Below, one piece after another: positions 26,985 to 35,425 of a stretch of DNA of 64,000 nt. The translations under genes were made by a program, and so were the position numbers. Every line of letters begins with the position of its first letter. The stretch's first letter is position 1. The notes under the pieces are model-generated. The model did no database searches. It saw nothing but the letters and a program-made list of their open reading frames with translations, and had not been told where the DNA came from. Origin of the DNA: Endozoicomonas sp. G2_1 (GTDB lineage: Bacteria; Pseudomonadota; Gammaproteobacteria; Enterobacterales; Alteromonadaceae); NCBI RefSeq assembly GCF_017744155.1, contig NZ_JAGHQT010000016.1, positions 1 through 64,000 on the forward strand. Direction: 5' to 3'.

Positions 26985-27425
26985 ATGCCATCTATTCAGC
27001 GTAGTGCGCTTGTTATGTATAGCGCGGCAGATATGTATCAACTCATTAACGACGTATTAGCTTACCCAAAATTTGTACCTGATTGTCACGACAGTAAAAT
27101 CATTGAACAAAATGAGCAGTCAATGACGGCATCTTTGTTAGTTGCTAAAGGCGGTATAAAAAAGTGGTTTACCACGCAAAATACGTTTACTACTAATGAA
27201 CGCGTGACCTTGTCACTTGTTGATGGACCTTTTAAAAAGCTCAGTGGTTCATGGTTACTACAACCCTTGTCTGACGAAGCGTGTAAAATTAGTTTAGAGC
27301 TTGATTACGAGTTCTCTAACGGTGTACTTGAGCTAGCTTTTGGTAAGATATTTAACCAGTTAGCAAACAATATGGTGCAAGCATTTACGCAAAGAGCAAA
27401 AGAGGTTTACGGTAGTCATGTCTGA
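26985..27425 (+). CDS. ratA: RatA-type START/COQ10-family protein
   Basis: The 146-residue protein has the polyketide cyclase/COQ10 fold (START-like). Typical segments are SALVMYSAADMYQLINDVLAYPKFVPDC and a C-terminal helix NQLANNMVQAFTQRA. In E. coli RatA was reported to block 70S assembly. Relatives are ubiquinone-binding COQ10 proteins, so a quinone role is equally possible. GGGGGA lies just before the ATG. It is divergent from smpB and overlaps rnfH by eight bases, a conserved pair. Confidence 0.9.
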   Translation: MPSIQRSALVMYSAADMYQLINDVLAYPKFVPDCHDSKIIEQNEQSMTASLLVAKGGIKKWFTTQNTFTTNERVTLSLVDGPFKKLSGSWLLQPLSDEACKISLELDYEFSNGVLELAFGKIFNQLANNMVQAFTQRAKEVYGSHV

Positions 27426-27828
27426 GCAATCAAATTCTGTTGAACAACTAGGTGAAACAAGTTTGCCCGATGAACACGAGCAAAAAATTCATATCGAAGT
27501 TGTTTATGGTACTTCAACCAAACAGGAAATTTTAGCGTTGCAAGTGGATGATGGCATCACCGTTGAACAAGCTATTCAAGCCTCAGGCATGCTCGACTTG
27601 TTTCCAGAAATTGACTTAGCAAAAAGCAGTGTTGGTATATGGAATCGAGTCGTTAAGCCAAGTGCTGAAGTACACGATTTAGATCGCATTGAAATTTATC
27701 GCCCCTTGTTAGCTGACCCGAAAGAAGTGCGCAAACGCCGAGCTGAAAAAGCTAAGTTAGAAGGTCGAGCCGACAAAGTGACAGGTGGCAGAGTAAACCC
27801 ACTGCGCGGTAAATCTTCAGAAGAGTAG
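27418..27828 (+). CDS. rnfH: RnfH-family ubiquitin-like protein
   Basis: The 136-residue product has a beta-grasp domain (about 22-100: IHIEVVYGTSTKQEILALQVDDGITVEQAI ... DRIEIYRPLLADPKEVRKRRAEKAK). The basic tail after the RPLLADPKE motif is characteristic. The family was named from rnf clusters but is usually paired with ratA, as here. Its function is not settled. An extra acidic N-terminal 20 residues precede the domain. Confidence 0.9.
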   Translation: MSEQSNSVEQLGETSLPDEHEQKIHIEVVYGTSTKQEILALQVDDGITVEQAIQASGMLDLFPEIDLAKSSVGIWNRVVKPSAEVHDLDRIEIYRPLLADPKEVRKRRAEKAKLEGRADKVTGGRVNPLRGKSSEE

Positions 27829-27850
27829 TTAACAGAGAAAATCGTATTAA

Positions 27851-27881
27851 AAAAGCCCGATTTAGTGCAAATCGGGCTTTT
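27851..27881. terminator. Bidirectional terminator between rnfH and bamE
   Basis: AAAAGCCCGATTT and AAATCGGGCTTTT form a 13-bp stem with a five-base loop, followed by a T-run. Confidence 0.9.
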
Positions 27882-27945
27882 GTTTTTTATGTTTTCGAAG
27901 CCAGATAATTTGAAGTATCTGACGTTTACTTATTTGCTTTTACTA

Positions 27946-28299
27946 CTATTGGTCGTTCTCAATTGGCGTATAGTAGCTTTCTGGTAGCTCAAAGTCACCG
28001 TAAGCTTCTGCCAGTTTGTTATCAACAAACTTTACCGTGAAGTCTTTGCGCAGATCAAAGTCAGTGCTGCGGCCAGATTTAAACTTGTAGACGTAGTGCC
28101 AAATGTCATTTTCAAAAGTATCTTGTACTACTGGGCTACCTAGTACGAATTTAACTTGCTCTTTGGTCATGCCAACTTGAAGTTTGTCGATGTCTTTTTG
28201 TTCGAGGTAGTTACCTTGCGGAATGTCGATGCGGTATACCCAGCTTGAACAAGCTGAAAGCGCTAAAGCAAGGCATAAGGTTGTTACGCGTAAAATCAT
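27946..28299 (-). CDS. bamE: Outer membrane protein assembly factor BamE
   Basis: This is a small outer-membrane lipoprotein of 117 residues with lipobox LSAC (Cys17). The SmpA/OmlA domain carries QGNYLEQKDIDKLQVGMTKEQV and VLGSPVVQDTF, the BamE signature. It stabilises the BamA-BamD complex during beta-barrel insertion. It is convergent with rnfH and downstream of recN, the usual ratA-rnfH-bamE-recN neighbourhood in gammaproteobacteria. Confidence 0.96.
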   Translation of the reverse strand: MILRVTTLCLALALSACSSWVYRIDIPQGNYLEQKDIDKLQVGMTKEQVKFVLGSPVVQDTFENDIWHYVYKFKSGRSTDFDLRKDFTVKFVDNKLAEAYGDFELPESYYTPIENDQ

Positions 28300-28462
28300 G
28301 TAATACTAAAGATCCTTAAAAAAGTTGCTGGCATAATAACGAAGCATCCCAATTGAGACAAATTTTTTTGTTACTCATGTTGGTGACTGCATCGCGTGCT
28401 TAGCGATTATTCTTTCGTTAAGAGTCGTTTGCTATTTGTTCTATTGTTCGTTATCTCAACAA

Positions 28463-30169
28463 TTAACTAGCTAATAATTCTTTGGCGTTGGCTAAGCTGT
28501 GTTCTGAAATTTTATCACCAGCGAGTAATCGAGCTATTTCTTTGACGCGGCCTTGCTCACTTAGTTCCGTAACGGTGGTTTCAGTATGTTCACCGTCGGT
28601 CAACTTAGCGACAAAAAGTTGTTGGTGACCTTTACAGGCCACTTGAGGTAAATGGGTAACACAAATAACTTGAGTACTTGCTGCGAGCTCTTGTAATTTA
28701 GCTCCAACCATAGCGGCAGTAGGGCCACTAATACCAACATCAACTTCGTCAAAAATCAGGGCAGGAGAAACGACTTTCTCAGCTAATATCACTTGCATTG
28801 CTAAGCTAATACGAGATAATTCGCCACCTGAGGCTACCTTGTTCATGGCTTCGAGTGCTTGGCCTGGGTTAATACTGACTAAAAAGCTCACATCGTCTAG
28901 CCCGTGGCTGCTTAATGCTTGGTCGTTTAGTTGCTGACTGGTTAACGGCTCTTGGTTAGCGTCAGCACAAGGATTGTTAACAGCAATAGTGAAGTTGCCG
29001 TGTGGCATATTTAGTTCGCGCATACTTTTTGTAATGCGTTTACTAAGGCCATTGGCGGCTTTTTGTCGAGACAGCGATAGTTTGTTCGCGACATCGAGGT
29101 AGTTTTGCTTAGCCTTTTCTATTTCACTGTACATATTGGCTAGGCGGGTTTCGTCACTGCTGATGCCATTGAGTTGAGCGACTAGTTCTTGGTGGTAATG
29201 GCTAAGCTGCTCAGGCGCTACTTGGTGCTTTTTGGCAAGTTGGAGCGCTGTTGAGTAGCGCTCTTCAATCATTTGATAAGTTTCAGGGTCAAGTTCTAAT
29301 CGGTCGTGATAGTGGCGTAAATCGTTACTGGCCTCTTCAACTTGAATTAACGATTCTTGCAGTAAGTCGCTAATCGCTTTTAAGCTTTCGTCATACTCAG
29401 ATAAGTCAGCTAAACTATCCGCACTTTTGCGAATGCTATCAACGGCATTGAACTGTTCGTTTTCACTGAGTAATTGCAAGGTGTGCAAGGTTTCACTGAG
29501 TAAGTGTTGACTGTGGCTAAAGCGTTTAAAGTCGTGCTCTAGTTGGCTAAATTCGTCGTCTTGCAGGGCGAATTCGTCTAACTCTTTTACTTGATATTCA
29601 AGCAGTTGACGCTGTGCTTCTCGCTGTTGTTGGTTTTCTTCTAAGCGTTTTAGCTCGGCAACTAGCGCGCGCCACTGTTGATAGTAGTATTTTACGTCGT
29701 CGAGTAGATTAGTGTGATTGGCAAAGCTGTCGAGTAATCGACGTTGCTCGGTATTTTTCACAATCAGTTGGTGGTCGTGCTGCCCGTGAATATTGACCAG
29801 TAGTTGGCCTACTTCTTTGAGCTGAGCTAAGGGAACTTGGCTACCATTTATATAAGCCCGCGACCGTCCTTCGCTGGAAATAACACGGCGTAAAATACAT
29901 TCTCCATCAAAAGAAATATCGTGTTGCTCAAGCCATTGTTTGGCAAGCGCGTTGTTGTCTATGGCAAAGCTGGCGGTGAGTTCTGCTTTTTTACAATTTG
30001 GTCTTACTACATTGGTTACTGCACGGTCGCCTAAGCACAAACCCAAGGCATCAATCGCGATAGATTTACCTGCACCCGTTTCACCTGTAATCGTGGTCAT
30101 GCCACCTTGCCATTCAATATCAAGCTGTCGAACAATAGCAAAGTTTTGAATATTGAGTTGTAAAAGCAT
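28463..30169 (-). CDS. recN: DNA repair protein RecN
   Basis: This SMC-like ATPase of 568 residues acts in double-strand-break repair. Walker A GETGAGKS is at 29-36. A long coiled-coil region follows (about 150-370), then the ABC signature region ASGGELSRISLAMQ and Walker B ALIFDEVDVGISG. AGGTGA precedes the ATG. A LexA-type box 75 bases upstream shows SOS control, as in E. coli. Confidence 0.97.
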   Translation of the reverse strand: MLLQLNIQNFAIVRQLDIEWQGGMTTITGETGAGKSIAIDALGLCLGDRAVTNVVRPNCKKAELTASFAIDNNALAKQWLEQHDISFDGECILRRVISSEGRSRAYINGSQVPLAQLKEVGQLLVNIHGQHDHQLIVKNTEQRRLLDSFANHTNLLDDVKYYYQQWRALVAELKRLEENQQQREAQRQLLEYQVKELDEFALQDDEFSQLEHDFKRFSHSQHLLSETLHTLQLLSENEQFNAVDSIRKSADSLADLSEYDESLKAISDLLQESLIQVEEASNDLRHYHDRLELDPETYQMIEERYSTALQLAKKHQVAPEQLSHYHQELVAQLNGISSDETRLANMYSEIEKAKQNYLDVANKLSLSRQKAANGLSKRITKSMRELNMPHGNFTIAVNNPCADANQEPLTSQQLNDQALSSHGLDDVSFLVSINPGQALEAMNKVASGGELSRISLAMQVILAEKVVSPALIFDEVDVGISGPTAAMVGAKLQELAASTQVICVTHLPQVACKGHQQLFVAKLTDGEHTETTVTELSEQGRVKEIARLLAGDKISEHSLANAKELLAS

Positions 30170-30243
30170 ATAAGTTCACCTAATTCACACCTGTTGCTGT
30201 TTGTTATTTCAACGTTGAGCAGTTGATGTGTGAAGAAACCTGA

Positions 30244-30259
30244 CTGTTTAAATATACAG
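30244..30259. promoter_or_regulatory. LexA (SOS) box upstream of recN
   Basis: CTGTTTAAATATACAG matches the CTGT-N8-ACAG consensus exactly, with an AT-rich centre. It lies 75 bases upstream of the recN start codon. Confidence 0.88.
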
Positions 30260-30404
30260 TTAAATTTATATTGGATGTTTAAACAGTGCAAGTGTGAATT
30301 GATTTTATTTTGAGCTTTTTAGTTAAGTACTTGTATGTCTTACTGGTTTATAGAAGCTGTTGATTATGCTCACCGCTGTTAAAGCTAGGGGAACGCATGA
30401 GCTC

Positions 30405-31286
30405 TTAGAACAGTTTATTGCCCCAAGCTAATTTACTGCGCAATACGTTAAAGTAGCTATGATCAAGCGGGTGAATTAAGCGCAGAGTGTATTCACTCTT
30501 GCGAATAACCACTTCATCGCCCGGCAAAACACTTAAAATGACATGGCCATCGCAGCTGACTTGCAAGTCGTCTTTATTTTCGTGAGCAAGTACTAACTTT
30601 ATTTCGCTGTCGCCATCTACCACAATTGGTCTGCTGGTTAAGGTATGAGGAAACATGGGAACAAGCGAAAGTGCGTTTAGATTTGGTGTGAGAATAGGGC
30701 CGCCGGCAGACATTGAATAAGCAGTTGAACCCGTTGGCGTTGAAATAATCAGCCCGTCTGAGCGCTGGCTAAACATAAAAGCGTCGTCGATATAGACTTC
30801 AAATTCTATCATTTGTGCTACTTTGCCGGCGTGTAAAACTGCCTCGTTCATGGCGGCGTTTGAGCTTTTTAGTTTACCGTGGCGATAAACTTCCGCTTCA
30901 ATTAAAAAGCGCTGCTCAGTGCGCGATTTTCCTGAGAGAATTTCTGACAGTGGTTCAATAATATTGTCAGGCGAAAGATCGGTTAAAAAGCCCAAATTGC
31001 CGCGGTTAACTCCGATAACGGCAATTTTATAGCAAGACAGCACTCTTGCTGCGCCGAGCATGTAACCGTCGCCGCCGATAACGATGGCAAGGTCTGCTTG
31101 CTCGCCAATTTCAACAACACTAGCAGCATTGATGTTTTTTATATCAACAGAGGGGGCAACTGAGGCTTCCACCAATACTTTATAACCGTGCTCGGTTAAG
31201 TAACTGTGCAAGGTTTCAATAGTTTGACTAGCACCTTGGTGCTGTGGCTTGCCAATCAATCCGATCGTTTGGTATAGCTGAGTCAT
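30405..31286 (-). CDS. nadK: NAD kinase
   Basis: This cytoplasmic enzyme phosphorylates NAD to NADP. The 293 residues include GGDGYML (71-77), [11 protein letters not shown], the NE/D loop AAMNEAVLH and the [16 protein letters not shown] loop. Length fits E. coli NadK (292). It is divergent from grpE and upstream of recN, which is a common order (grpE-nadK-recN). Confidence 0.97.
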   Translation of the reverse strand: MTQLYQTIGLIGKPQHQGASQTIETLHSYLTEHGYKVLVEASVAPSVDIKNINAASVVEIGEQADLAIVIGGDGYMLGAARVLSCYKIAVIGVNRGNLGFLTDLSPDNIIEPLSEILSGKSRTEQRFLIEAEVYRHGKLKSSNAAMNEAVLHAGKVAQMIEFEVYIDDAFMFSQRSDGLIISTPTGSTAYSMSAGGPILTPNLNALSLVPMFPHTLTSRPIVVDGDSEIKLVLAHENKDDLQVSCDGHVILSVLPGDEVVIRKSEYTLRLIHPLDHSYFNVLRSKLAWGNKLF

Positions 31287-31380
31287 CGGTAATTTTTGCT
31301 AAATATAAGTTATAGTTGGAGTTTCGCCGTATTTTTATGGCTTGTAAAGCTGACTTTTGCAAAATCATTTACATTTGGCG

Positions 31381-31409
31381 CTTGAATCATAAAAACTTAG
31401 CCCCATAAT
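31381..31409 (+). promoter_or_regulatory. Sigma-32 heat-shock promoter of grpE
   Basis: CTTGAAT (31381-31387) and CCCCATAAT (31401-31409) are separated by 13 bases. This is nearly the full sigma-32 consensus, 45 bases before the grpE start. Confidence 0.85.
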
Positions 31410-31453
31410 TACGCTAATTGAAATAAGTATTGAATTAAATCTTGGAGATTTTC

Positions 31454-32074
31454 ATGACTAACGAGTCAACCGAAAATAAAGTCGCTGAGGAAGTATCAGC
31501 AGAAGATATCATTGCTGAAGCGGAAGCTCAGGTAGAAGAGCAGTTAGATCACGCACACGAAGTGATTACCCCAGAGCAAGAGAAAATTAACGAACTAGAA
31601 CTTGAATTAGCTGCCGTTAAAGCGACGGTTGCTGATCAAAAAGATTCAGTAATTCGCGCTAAGGCTGAAGTGGAAAACATTCGCCGCCGCAGTGCCCAAG
31701 ATGTTGAAAAAGCACGTAAGTTTGCACTAGAGAAGTTCACTGGTGAATTGTTACCCGTTGTTGATAACCTAGAGCGCGCGCTGGCAAGTGCCGATAAAGA
31801 AGACGAAAGTCAAAAGGCGATGATTGAAGGTATCGAATTAACCTTACAAAGCTTTTTGTCTGCCTTAGAAAAATTCGACGTAAAAGCGATTGACCCACAA
31901 GATCAGCCGTTTAACCCTGAATTACATCAAGCGATGTCAATGCAAGAAGTACCGGGTGTTGAGCCGAACACGGTTATCGCGGTAATGCAAAAAGGTTATG
32001 AATTAAATGGTCGCTTAGTACGTCCAGCCATGGTGATGGTATCAAAAGCAGCTAGCGTTGATACTTCTGCTTAA
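31454..32074 (+). CDS. grpE: Nucleotide exchange factor GrpE
   Basis: The 206-residue protein promotes ADP release from DnaK. A charged N-terminal region and long coiled coil (about 35-85) precede the beta domain with the signature [10 protein letters not shown] and the later [12 protein letters not shown] ... [23 protein letters not shown]. The ATG at 31454 is preceded by GGAG six bases upstream; a TTG four codons earlier overlaps that site and is rejected. It has a sigma-32 promoter and its own terminator, and is separate from dnaK. Confidence 0.97.
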   Translation: MTNESTENKVAEEVSAEDIIAEAEAQVEEQLDHAHEVITPEQEKINELELELAAVKATVADQKDSVIRAKAEVENIRRRSAQDVEKARKFALEKFTGELLPVVDNLERALASADKEDESQKAMIEGIELTLQSFLSALEKFDVKAIDPQDQPFNPELHQAMSMQEVPGVEPNTVIAVMQKGYELNGRLVRPAMVMVSKAASVDTSA

Positions 32075-32094
32075 TCACTGATTTTAATAGATAT

Positions 32095-32130
32095 AAAACG
32101 CCAGTTAGCGGAATGCTAGCTGGCGTTTTT
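32095..32130 (+). terminator. Terminator of grpE
   Basis: AAAACGCCAGTTAGC pairs with GCTAGCTGGCGTTTT with one G-T pair and a short loop, followed by TTTTTTT. Confidence 0.92.
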
Positions 32131-32200
32131 TTATGTGCAGTCATAGCAAAGATATCTACGTTTAGGCTATTAGAATATTGAGCGTATCACTCCTTTATTT

Positions 32201-32863
32201 TTAATGAGTAGCCTTGGTTTTATTGTACTTGTGAAATAAGCCAATAATGATGATTTTAGTGCTAGCGCTAACTGACGCCAGTAATAATAGTGGCCAGCCA
32301 TTACCAAGTCCCATCGATAAAGCAAAGGCGATGGTTGAAATGTCCATCGCTAAAATAAACTTACTCATTCTAATATCAACAGCGCCGGTTTTGCCTGAGC
32401 GCATAATCAACATTATTTGATGGCCGTAACCTTGCGCGAGTAACAGAGTAATTATGACAATCAGTGCGCTTGAAATCAGCTGGCTGTGGTCGCTTATGCT
32501 GTTGTTGTAGAGCAGGCCAGCTAAACCACCGATAAAAATAATGGCAGTGATTGTTATCGTGACAATAGCCTTACTATTTCGTCGTTCACGCCAGATTTCG
32601 TATAAAATGATGGCGACAATTACTGACGCAACTAACCTAGGCCAAACGATGAAGTGGTTAAAAGGCTCAATGCTATAGCCATAAATAAAAAAAGAAAAAT
32701 AAGCGAGAAAGCTCACCGAAAATTGGTTAATTGATAGTAATTCTGTGCCGCTTTTTTGTTGTGCTTTTCGACGCCATATTGTTTTTAATTGAGAAAAAAT
32801 ACCGATTAAACTGATGACAATAAATGCTGTGTTGATAAAACCGAGAATAATATATAAAGACAT
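32201..32863 (-). CDS. Seven-helix membrane protein, PQ-loop/SemiSWEET-like, function unknown
   Basis: The product is 220 residues from the ATG at 32863; an in-frame TTG ten codons earlier lies inside a palindrome and is less likely. About seven membrane helices are arranged as two halves. Each half has a loop resembling a PQ-loop motif: IFSQLKTIWRRKAQQKSG in the first and YGHQIMLIMRSGKTGAVD in the second. This suggests a SWEET-like or PQ-loop transporter, but the Pro of the motif is absent, so the call is tentative. Two TTGTCGACAA palindromes lie upstream. It is convergent with grpE. Confidence 0.55.
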   Translation of the reverse strand: MSLYIILGFINTAFIVISLIGIFSQLKTIWRRKAQQKSGTELLSINQFSVSFLAYFSFFIYGYSIEPFNHFIVWPRLVASVIVAIILYEIWRERRNSKAIVTITITAIIFIGGLAGLLYNNSISDHSQLISSALIVIITLLLAQGYGHQIMLIMRSGKTGAVDIRMSKFILAMDISTIAFALSMGLGNGWPLLLLASVSASTKIIIIGLFHKYNKTKATH

Positions 32864-32881
32864 CGCTTTGCTTGTTTGTTG

Positions 32882-32895
32882 TTTTGTCGACAAAA
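32882..32895. promoter_or_regulatory. 14-bp palindrome TTTTGTCGACAAAA, possible operator copy 1
   Basis: This perfect palindrome lies 19 bases before the PQ-loop-like start codon. Its core TTGTCGACAA recurs 62 bases away. Confidence 0.45.
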
Positions 32896-32945
32896 TAATG
32901 GATTTGTGATTAATTTACACATTTAAAATCTTTATTTTTGTTATG

Positions 32946-32955
32946 TTGTCGACAA
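32946..32955. promoter_or_regulatory. 10-bp palindrome TTGTCGACAA, possible operator copy 2
   Basis: This is the second copy of the same core, about six helical turns from the first (62 bases centre to centre), consistent with a pair of sites for one dimeric regulator. Confidence 0.45.
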
Positions 32956-33045
32956 TTTACTGTTCCTGTTTCTTTTGAACTCTCGAAAAATATAGCGACT
33001 ACTTACTACAAAGTGGGATGCTTATAAATCAACCGTAGAACAAAT

Positions 33046-33067
33046 CCTGAAAAAATTTCAGGTTTTT
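33046..33067 (+). terminator. Small hairpin with T-run upstream of the dnaK promoter
   Basis: CCTGAAA-AAA-TTTCAGG is followed by TTTTT. It lies upstream of the sigma-32 promoter of dnaK. It may insulate dnaK or end a short unrecognised transcript. Confidence 0.45.
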
Positions 33068-33108
33068 GACATTTTTTTCAAATATCCGCATTTTTTTTGT
33101 TAGTAAGT

Positions 33109-33135
33109 GTTGAAAAGCAATTTGACGCCCCCACT
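33109..33135 (+). promoter_or_regulatory. Sigma-32 heat-shock promoter of dnaK
   Basis: GTTGAAA (33109-33115) and CCCCACT (33129-33135) are separated by 13 bases, close to the CTTGAAA/CCCCATnT consensus. It lies 54 bases before the start codon. Confidence 0.82.
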
Positions 33136-33188
33136 AACTGGTCATCGAAAGAAATAAATTTAGTTTTAAGAATTTTGGAGATCCTAAG

Positions 33189-35114
33189 ATGGGCAAAATT
33201 ATCGGTATTGACCTAGGAACCACTAACTCATGTGTTGCAGTATTAGATGGTGAAAACGTTCGTGTCATTGAAAACGCGGAAGGTGATCGTACGACTCCTT
33301 CAATCATTGCATACAGTGCAGAAGGTGAAACACTTGTTGGTCAACCAGCTAAGCGTCAAGCGGTTACAAACCCAGAAAACACCTTATTCGCTATCAAGCG
33401 TTTAATCGGTCGTCGCTTTGAAGACAAAGAAGTGCAACGCGATATCGATATCATGCCATTTGGTATCAAAAAAGCTGACAACGGCGATGCTTGGGTAGAA
33501 GCGAAAGGCGAAAAAATGGCGCCACCACAAGTTTCTGCTGAAGTATTGAAGAAAATGAAGAAAACAGCGGAAGACTTCTTAGGTGAAGAAGTTTCTGAAG
33601 CGGTAATCACAGTTCCTGCTTACTTCAACGACTCTCAACGTCAAGCAACTAAAGATGCTGGCCGTATCGCAGGTTTAGACGTTAAGCGTATTATCAATGA
33701 GCCAACAGCTGCTGCCCTTGCATACGGCATGGACAAGCAACAAGGTGACAAAGTTGTTGCGGTATATGACTTAGGTGGTGGTACATTTGATATCTCTATC
33801 ATCGAAATCGATGAAGTTGAAGGTGAGCACACCTTTGAAGTACTTGCGACCAACGGTGACACTCACTTAGGTGGTGAAGATTTCGATAACCGTTTAATCA
33901 ACTACTTGGTAGACGAATTCAAAAAAGACCAAGGCATTGATCTTAAAAACGATGCACTTGCGATGCAACGTGTTAAAGAAGCGGCAGAAAAAGCAAAATG
34001 TGAGCTTTCTTCAGCACAGCAAACAGACGTTAACTTACCTTATGTAACAGCTGATGCGACTGGTCCTAAGCACATGAACATCAAAGTAACACGTGCTAAG
34101 TTAGAGTCATTAGTTGAAGATATGGTTAAAGCGACTTTAGAGCCGTTAAAGACTGCGCTTGCAGATGCTGACCTTTCAACTTCAGACGTAACAGACGTTA
34201 TCCTTGTTGGTGGCCAAACTCGTATGCCACTTGTTCAGCAAGTTGTTACTGACTTCTTTGGCAAAGAGCCACGTAAAGACGTTAACCCTGATGAAGCAGT
34301 AGCTTCTGGTGCTGCGGTACAAGCAGGTGTTCTTTCTGGTGATGTTACTGACGTTCTTCTTCTTGACGTTACTCCGCTTTCTCTAGGTATTGAGACGATG
34401 GGCGGCGTGATGACTAAAGTTATCGACAAGAACACGACTATCCCTACTAAGCAGTCACAAACCTTCTCTACTGCTGAAGATAACCAAGCGGCGGTTACTG
34501 TTCACGTATTACAAGGTGAACGTAAGCAAGCAAGTGCTAACAAATCACTCGGTCAATTCAACCTTGAAGGTATTGACCCAGCACCACGCGGTATGCCGCA
34601 AATCGAAGTAACTTTCGACCTTGATGCTGATGGTATCTTGCACGTATCTGCAAAAGACAAGAACACGGGTAAAGAGCAGAAGATTACCATTAAAGCATCT
34701 TCAGGTTTATCAGATGACGAAGTTGAGCAAATGGTACGCGACGCAGAAGCAAATGCTGATGCCGATGCTAAATTCGAAGAATTAGTACAAGCGCGCAACC
34801 AAGGTGACGGCCTACTTCACGCTACTCGTAAGCAAATTGAAGAAGCAGGTGCTGATTTACCAAGCGACGACAAAGAGAAAATCGAAGCGGCATTAACTGA
34901 CCTTGAAGAAGCGCTTAAGGGCGACGACAAAGACGCGATTGAAGCGAAGTCTCAAGCCGTTATCGAAGCGTCAAGCAAGTTAATGGAAATTGCTCAAGCG
35001 AAAGCACAAGCTCAAGGCGGCGCGGCTCCAGAAGGTGCAGCTCCTGAAGCAGATGCAGCGCCAGCTGATGACGTTGTAGACGCTGAGTTTGAAGAGGTTA
35101 AAGACGACAAATAA
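33189..35114 (+). CDS. dnaK: Chaperone protein DnaK (Hsp70)
   Basis: This is the full-length 641-residue Hsp70. The N-terminal ATPase domain contains [27 protein letters not shown] and [10 protein letters not shown]. The linker [13 protein letters not shown] leads to the substrate-binding domain and an acidic C-terminus ending [11 protein letters not shown], the co-chaperone motif. GGAG lies upstream of the ATG. Codon use is biased towards preferred codons, as expected for a highly expressed gene. It is followed by a long hairpin and a terminator before dnaJ. Confidence 0.99.
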   Translation: MGKIIGIDLGTTNSCVAVLDGENVRVIENAEGDRTTPSIIAYSAEGETLVGQPAKRQAVTNPENTLFAIKRLIGRRFEDKEVQRDIDIMPFGIKKADNGDAWVEAKGEKMAPPQVSAEVLKKMKKTAEDFLGEEVSEAVITVPAYFNDSQRQATKDAGRIAGLDVKRIINEPTAAALAYGMDKQQGDKVVAVYDLGGGTFDISIIEIDEVEGEHTFEVLATNGDTHLGGEDFDNRLINYLVDEFKKDQGIDLKNDALAMQRVKEAAEKAKCELSSAQQTDVNLPYVTADATGPKHMNIKVTRAKLESLVEDMVKATLEPLKTALADADLSTSDVTDVILVGGQTRMPLVQQVVTDFFGKEPRKDVNPDEAVASGAAVQAGVLSGDVTDVLLLDVTPLSLGIETMGGVMTKVIDKNTTIPTKQSQTFSTAEDNQAAVTVHVLQGERKQASANKSLGQFNLEGIDPAPRGMPQIEVTFDLDADGILHVSAKDKNTGKEQKITIKASSGLSDDEVEQMVRDAEANADADAKFEELVQARNQGDGLLHATRKQIEEAGADLPSDDKEKIEAALTDLEEALKGDDKDAIEAKSQAVIEASSKLMEIAQAKAQAQGGAAPEGAAPEADAAPADDVVDAEFEEVKDDK

Positions 35115-35250
35115 ATTAATTGTTGGTTAAGCCTGTATCGCCCAATAGCTGCGTTGGACATACTCACTTAGTAAACCGATGTTGGTTAGGTAAGTGCTCC
35201 GTGTGTCCGCCTTGCTCTAAAGCGATACAGTGATAACCAAACAAATTAAT
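35115..35250. repeat. Long imperfect inverted-repeat element between dnaK and dnaJ
   Basis: The outer arms are 35115-35141 (ATTAATTGTTGGTTA ... GTATCGC) and 35222-35250 (GCGATAC ... TAACCAAACAAATTAAT). A second pairing inside joins GGACA and CACTTA (35156-35170) with TAAGTG and TGTCC (35191-35208). It starts immediately after the dnaK stop codon. It could be a MITE-like or REP-like intergenic repeat, or a transcript-stabilising hairpin. I cannot tell whether it recurs elsewhere in the genome. Confidence 0.6.
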
Positions 35251-35425
35251 AGTCGTTCACCTTGAACATAAATATAAAGCGTCGGTTTCGGCGCTTTGTT
35301 GTGTTTTTAAAGCGGTGTTAATTTGCTTGTTAATTGCGTGAGGCGCTTTGTGAATAGCGACTCAGTTAATAAGCCAATTAATACTAATTTTTAGAAATTT
35401 GAAGTAAGAATAAAGAAATCCCTGT
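35251..35425. other. Rest of the 311-base dnaK-dnaJ gap
   Basis: It holds a terminator-like hairpin (35276-35297) and then AT-rich sequence before dnaJ. I see no sigma-32 promoter for dnaJ here. Confidence 0.4.
35276..35297 (+). terminator. Terminator-like hairpin after dnaK
   Basis: AAAGCGTCG-GTTT-CGGCGCTTT forms a nine-base stem with one G-T pair, followed by GTTGTGTTTTT. It may attenuate read-through from dnaK into dnaJ. Confidence 0.65.

Larger units (their letters stand above)
32864..33188. other. Divergent 325-base region between the PQ-loop-like gene and dnaK
   Basis: It contains two TTGTCGACAA palindromes, a short hairpin with T-run (33046-33067) and the dnaK sigma-32 promoter. No small gene is evident. 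Confidence 0.5.

Noticed and set aside
33356-34798. Several long open frames antisense to dnaK
   Set aside because: They are shadows caused by the strong codon bias of dnaK; composition is Ser/Thr/Pro-rich with no domains.
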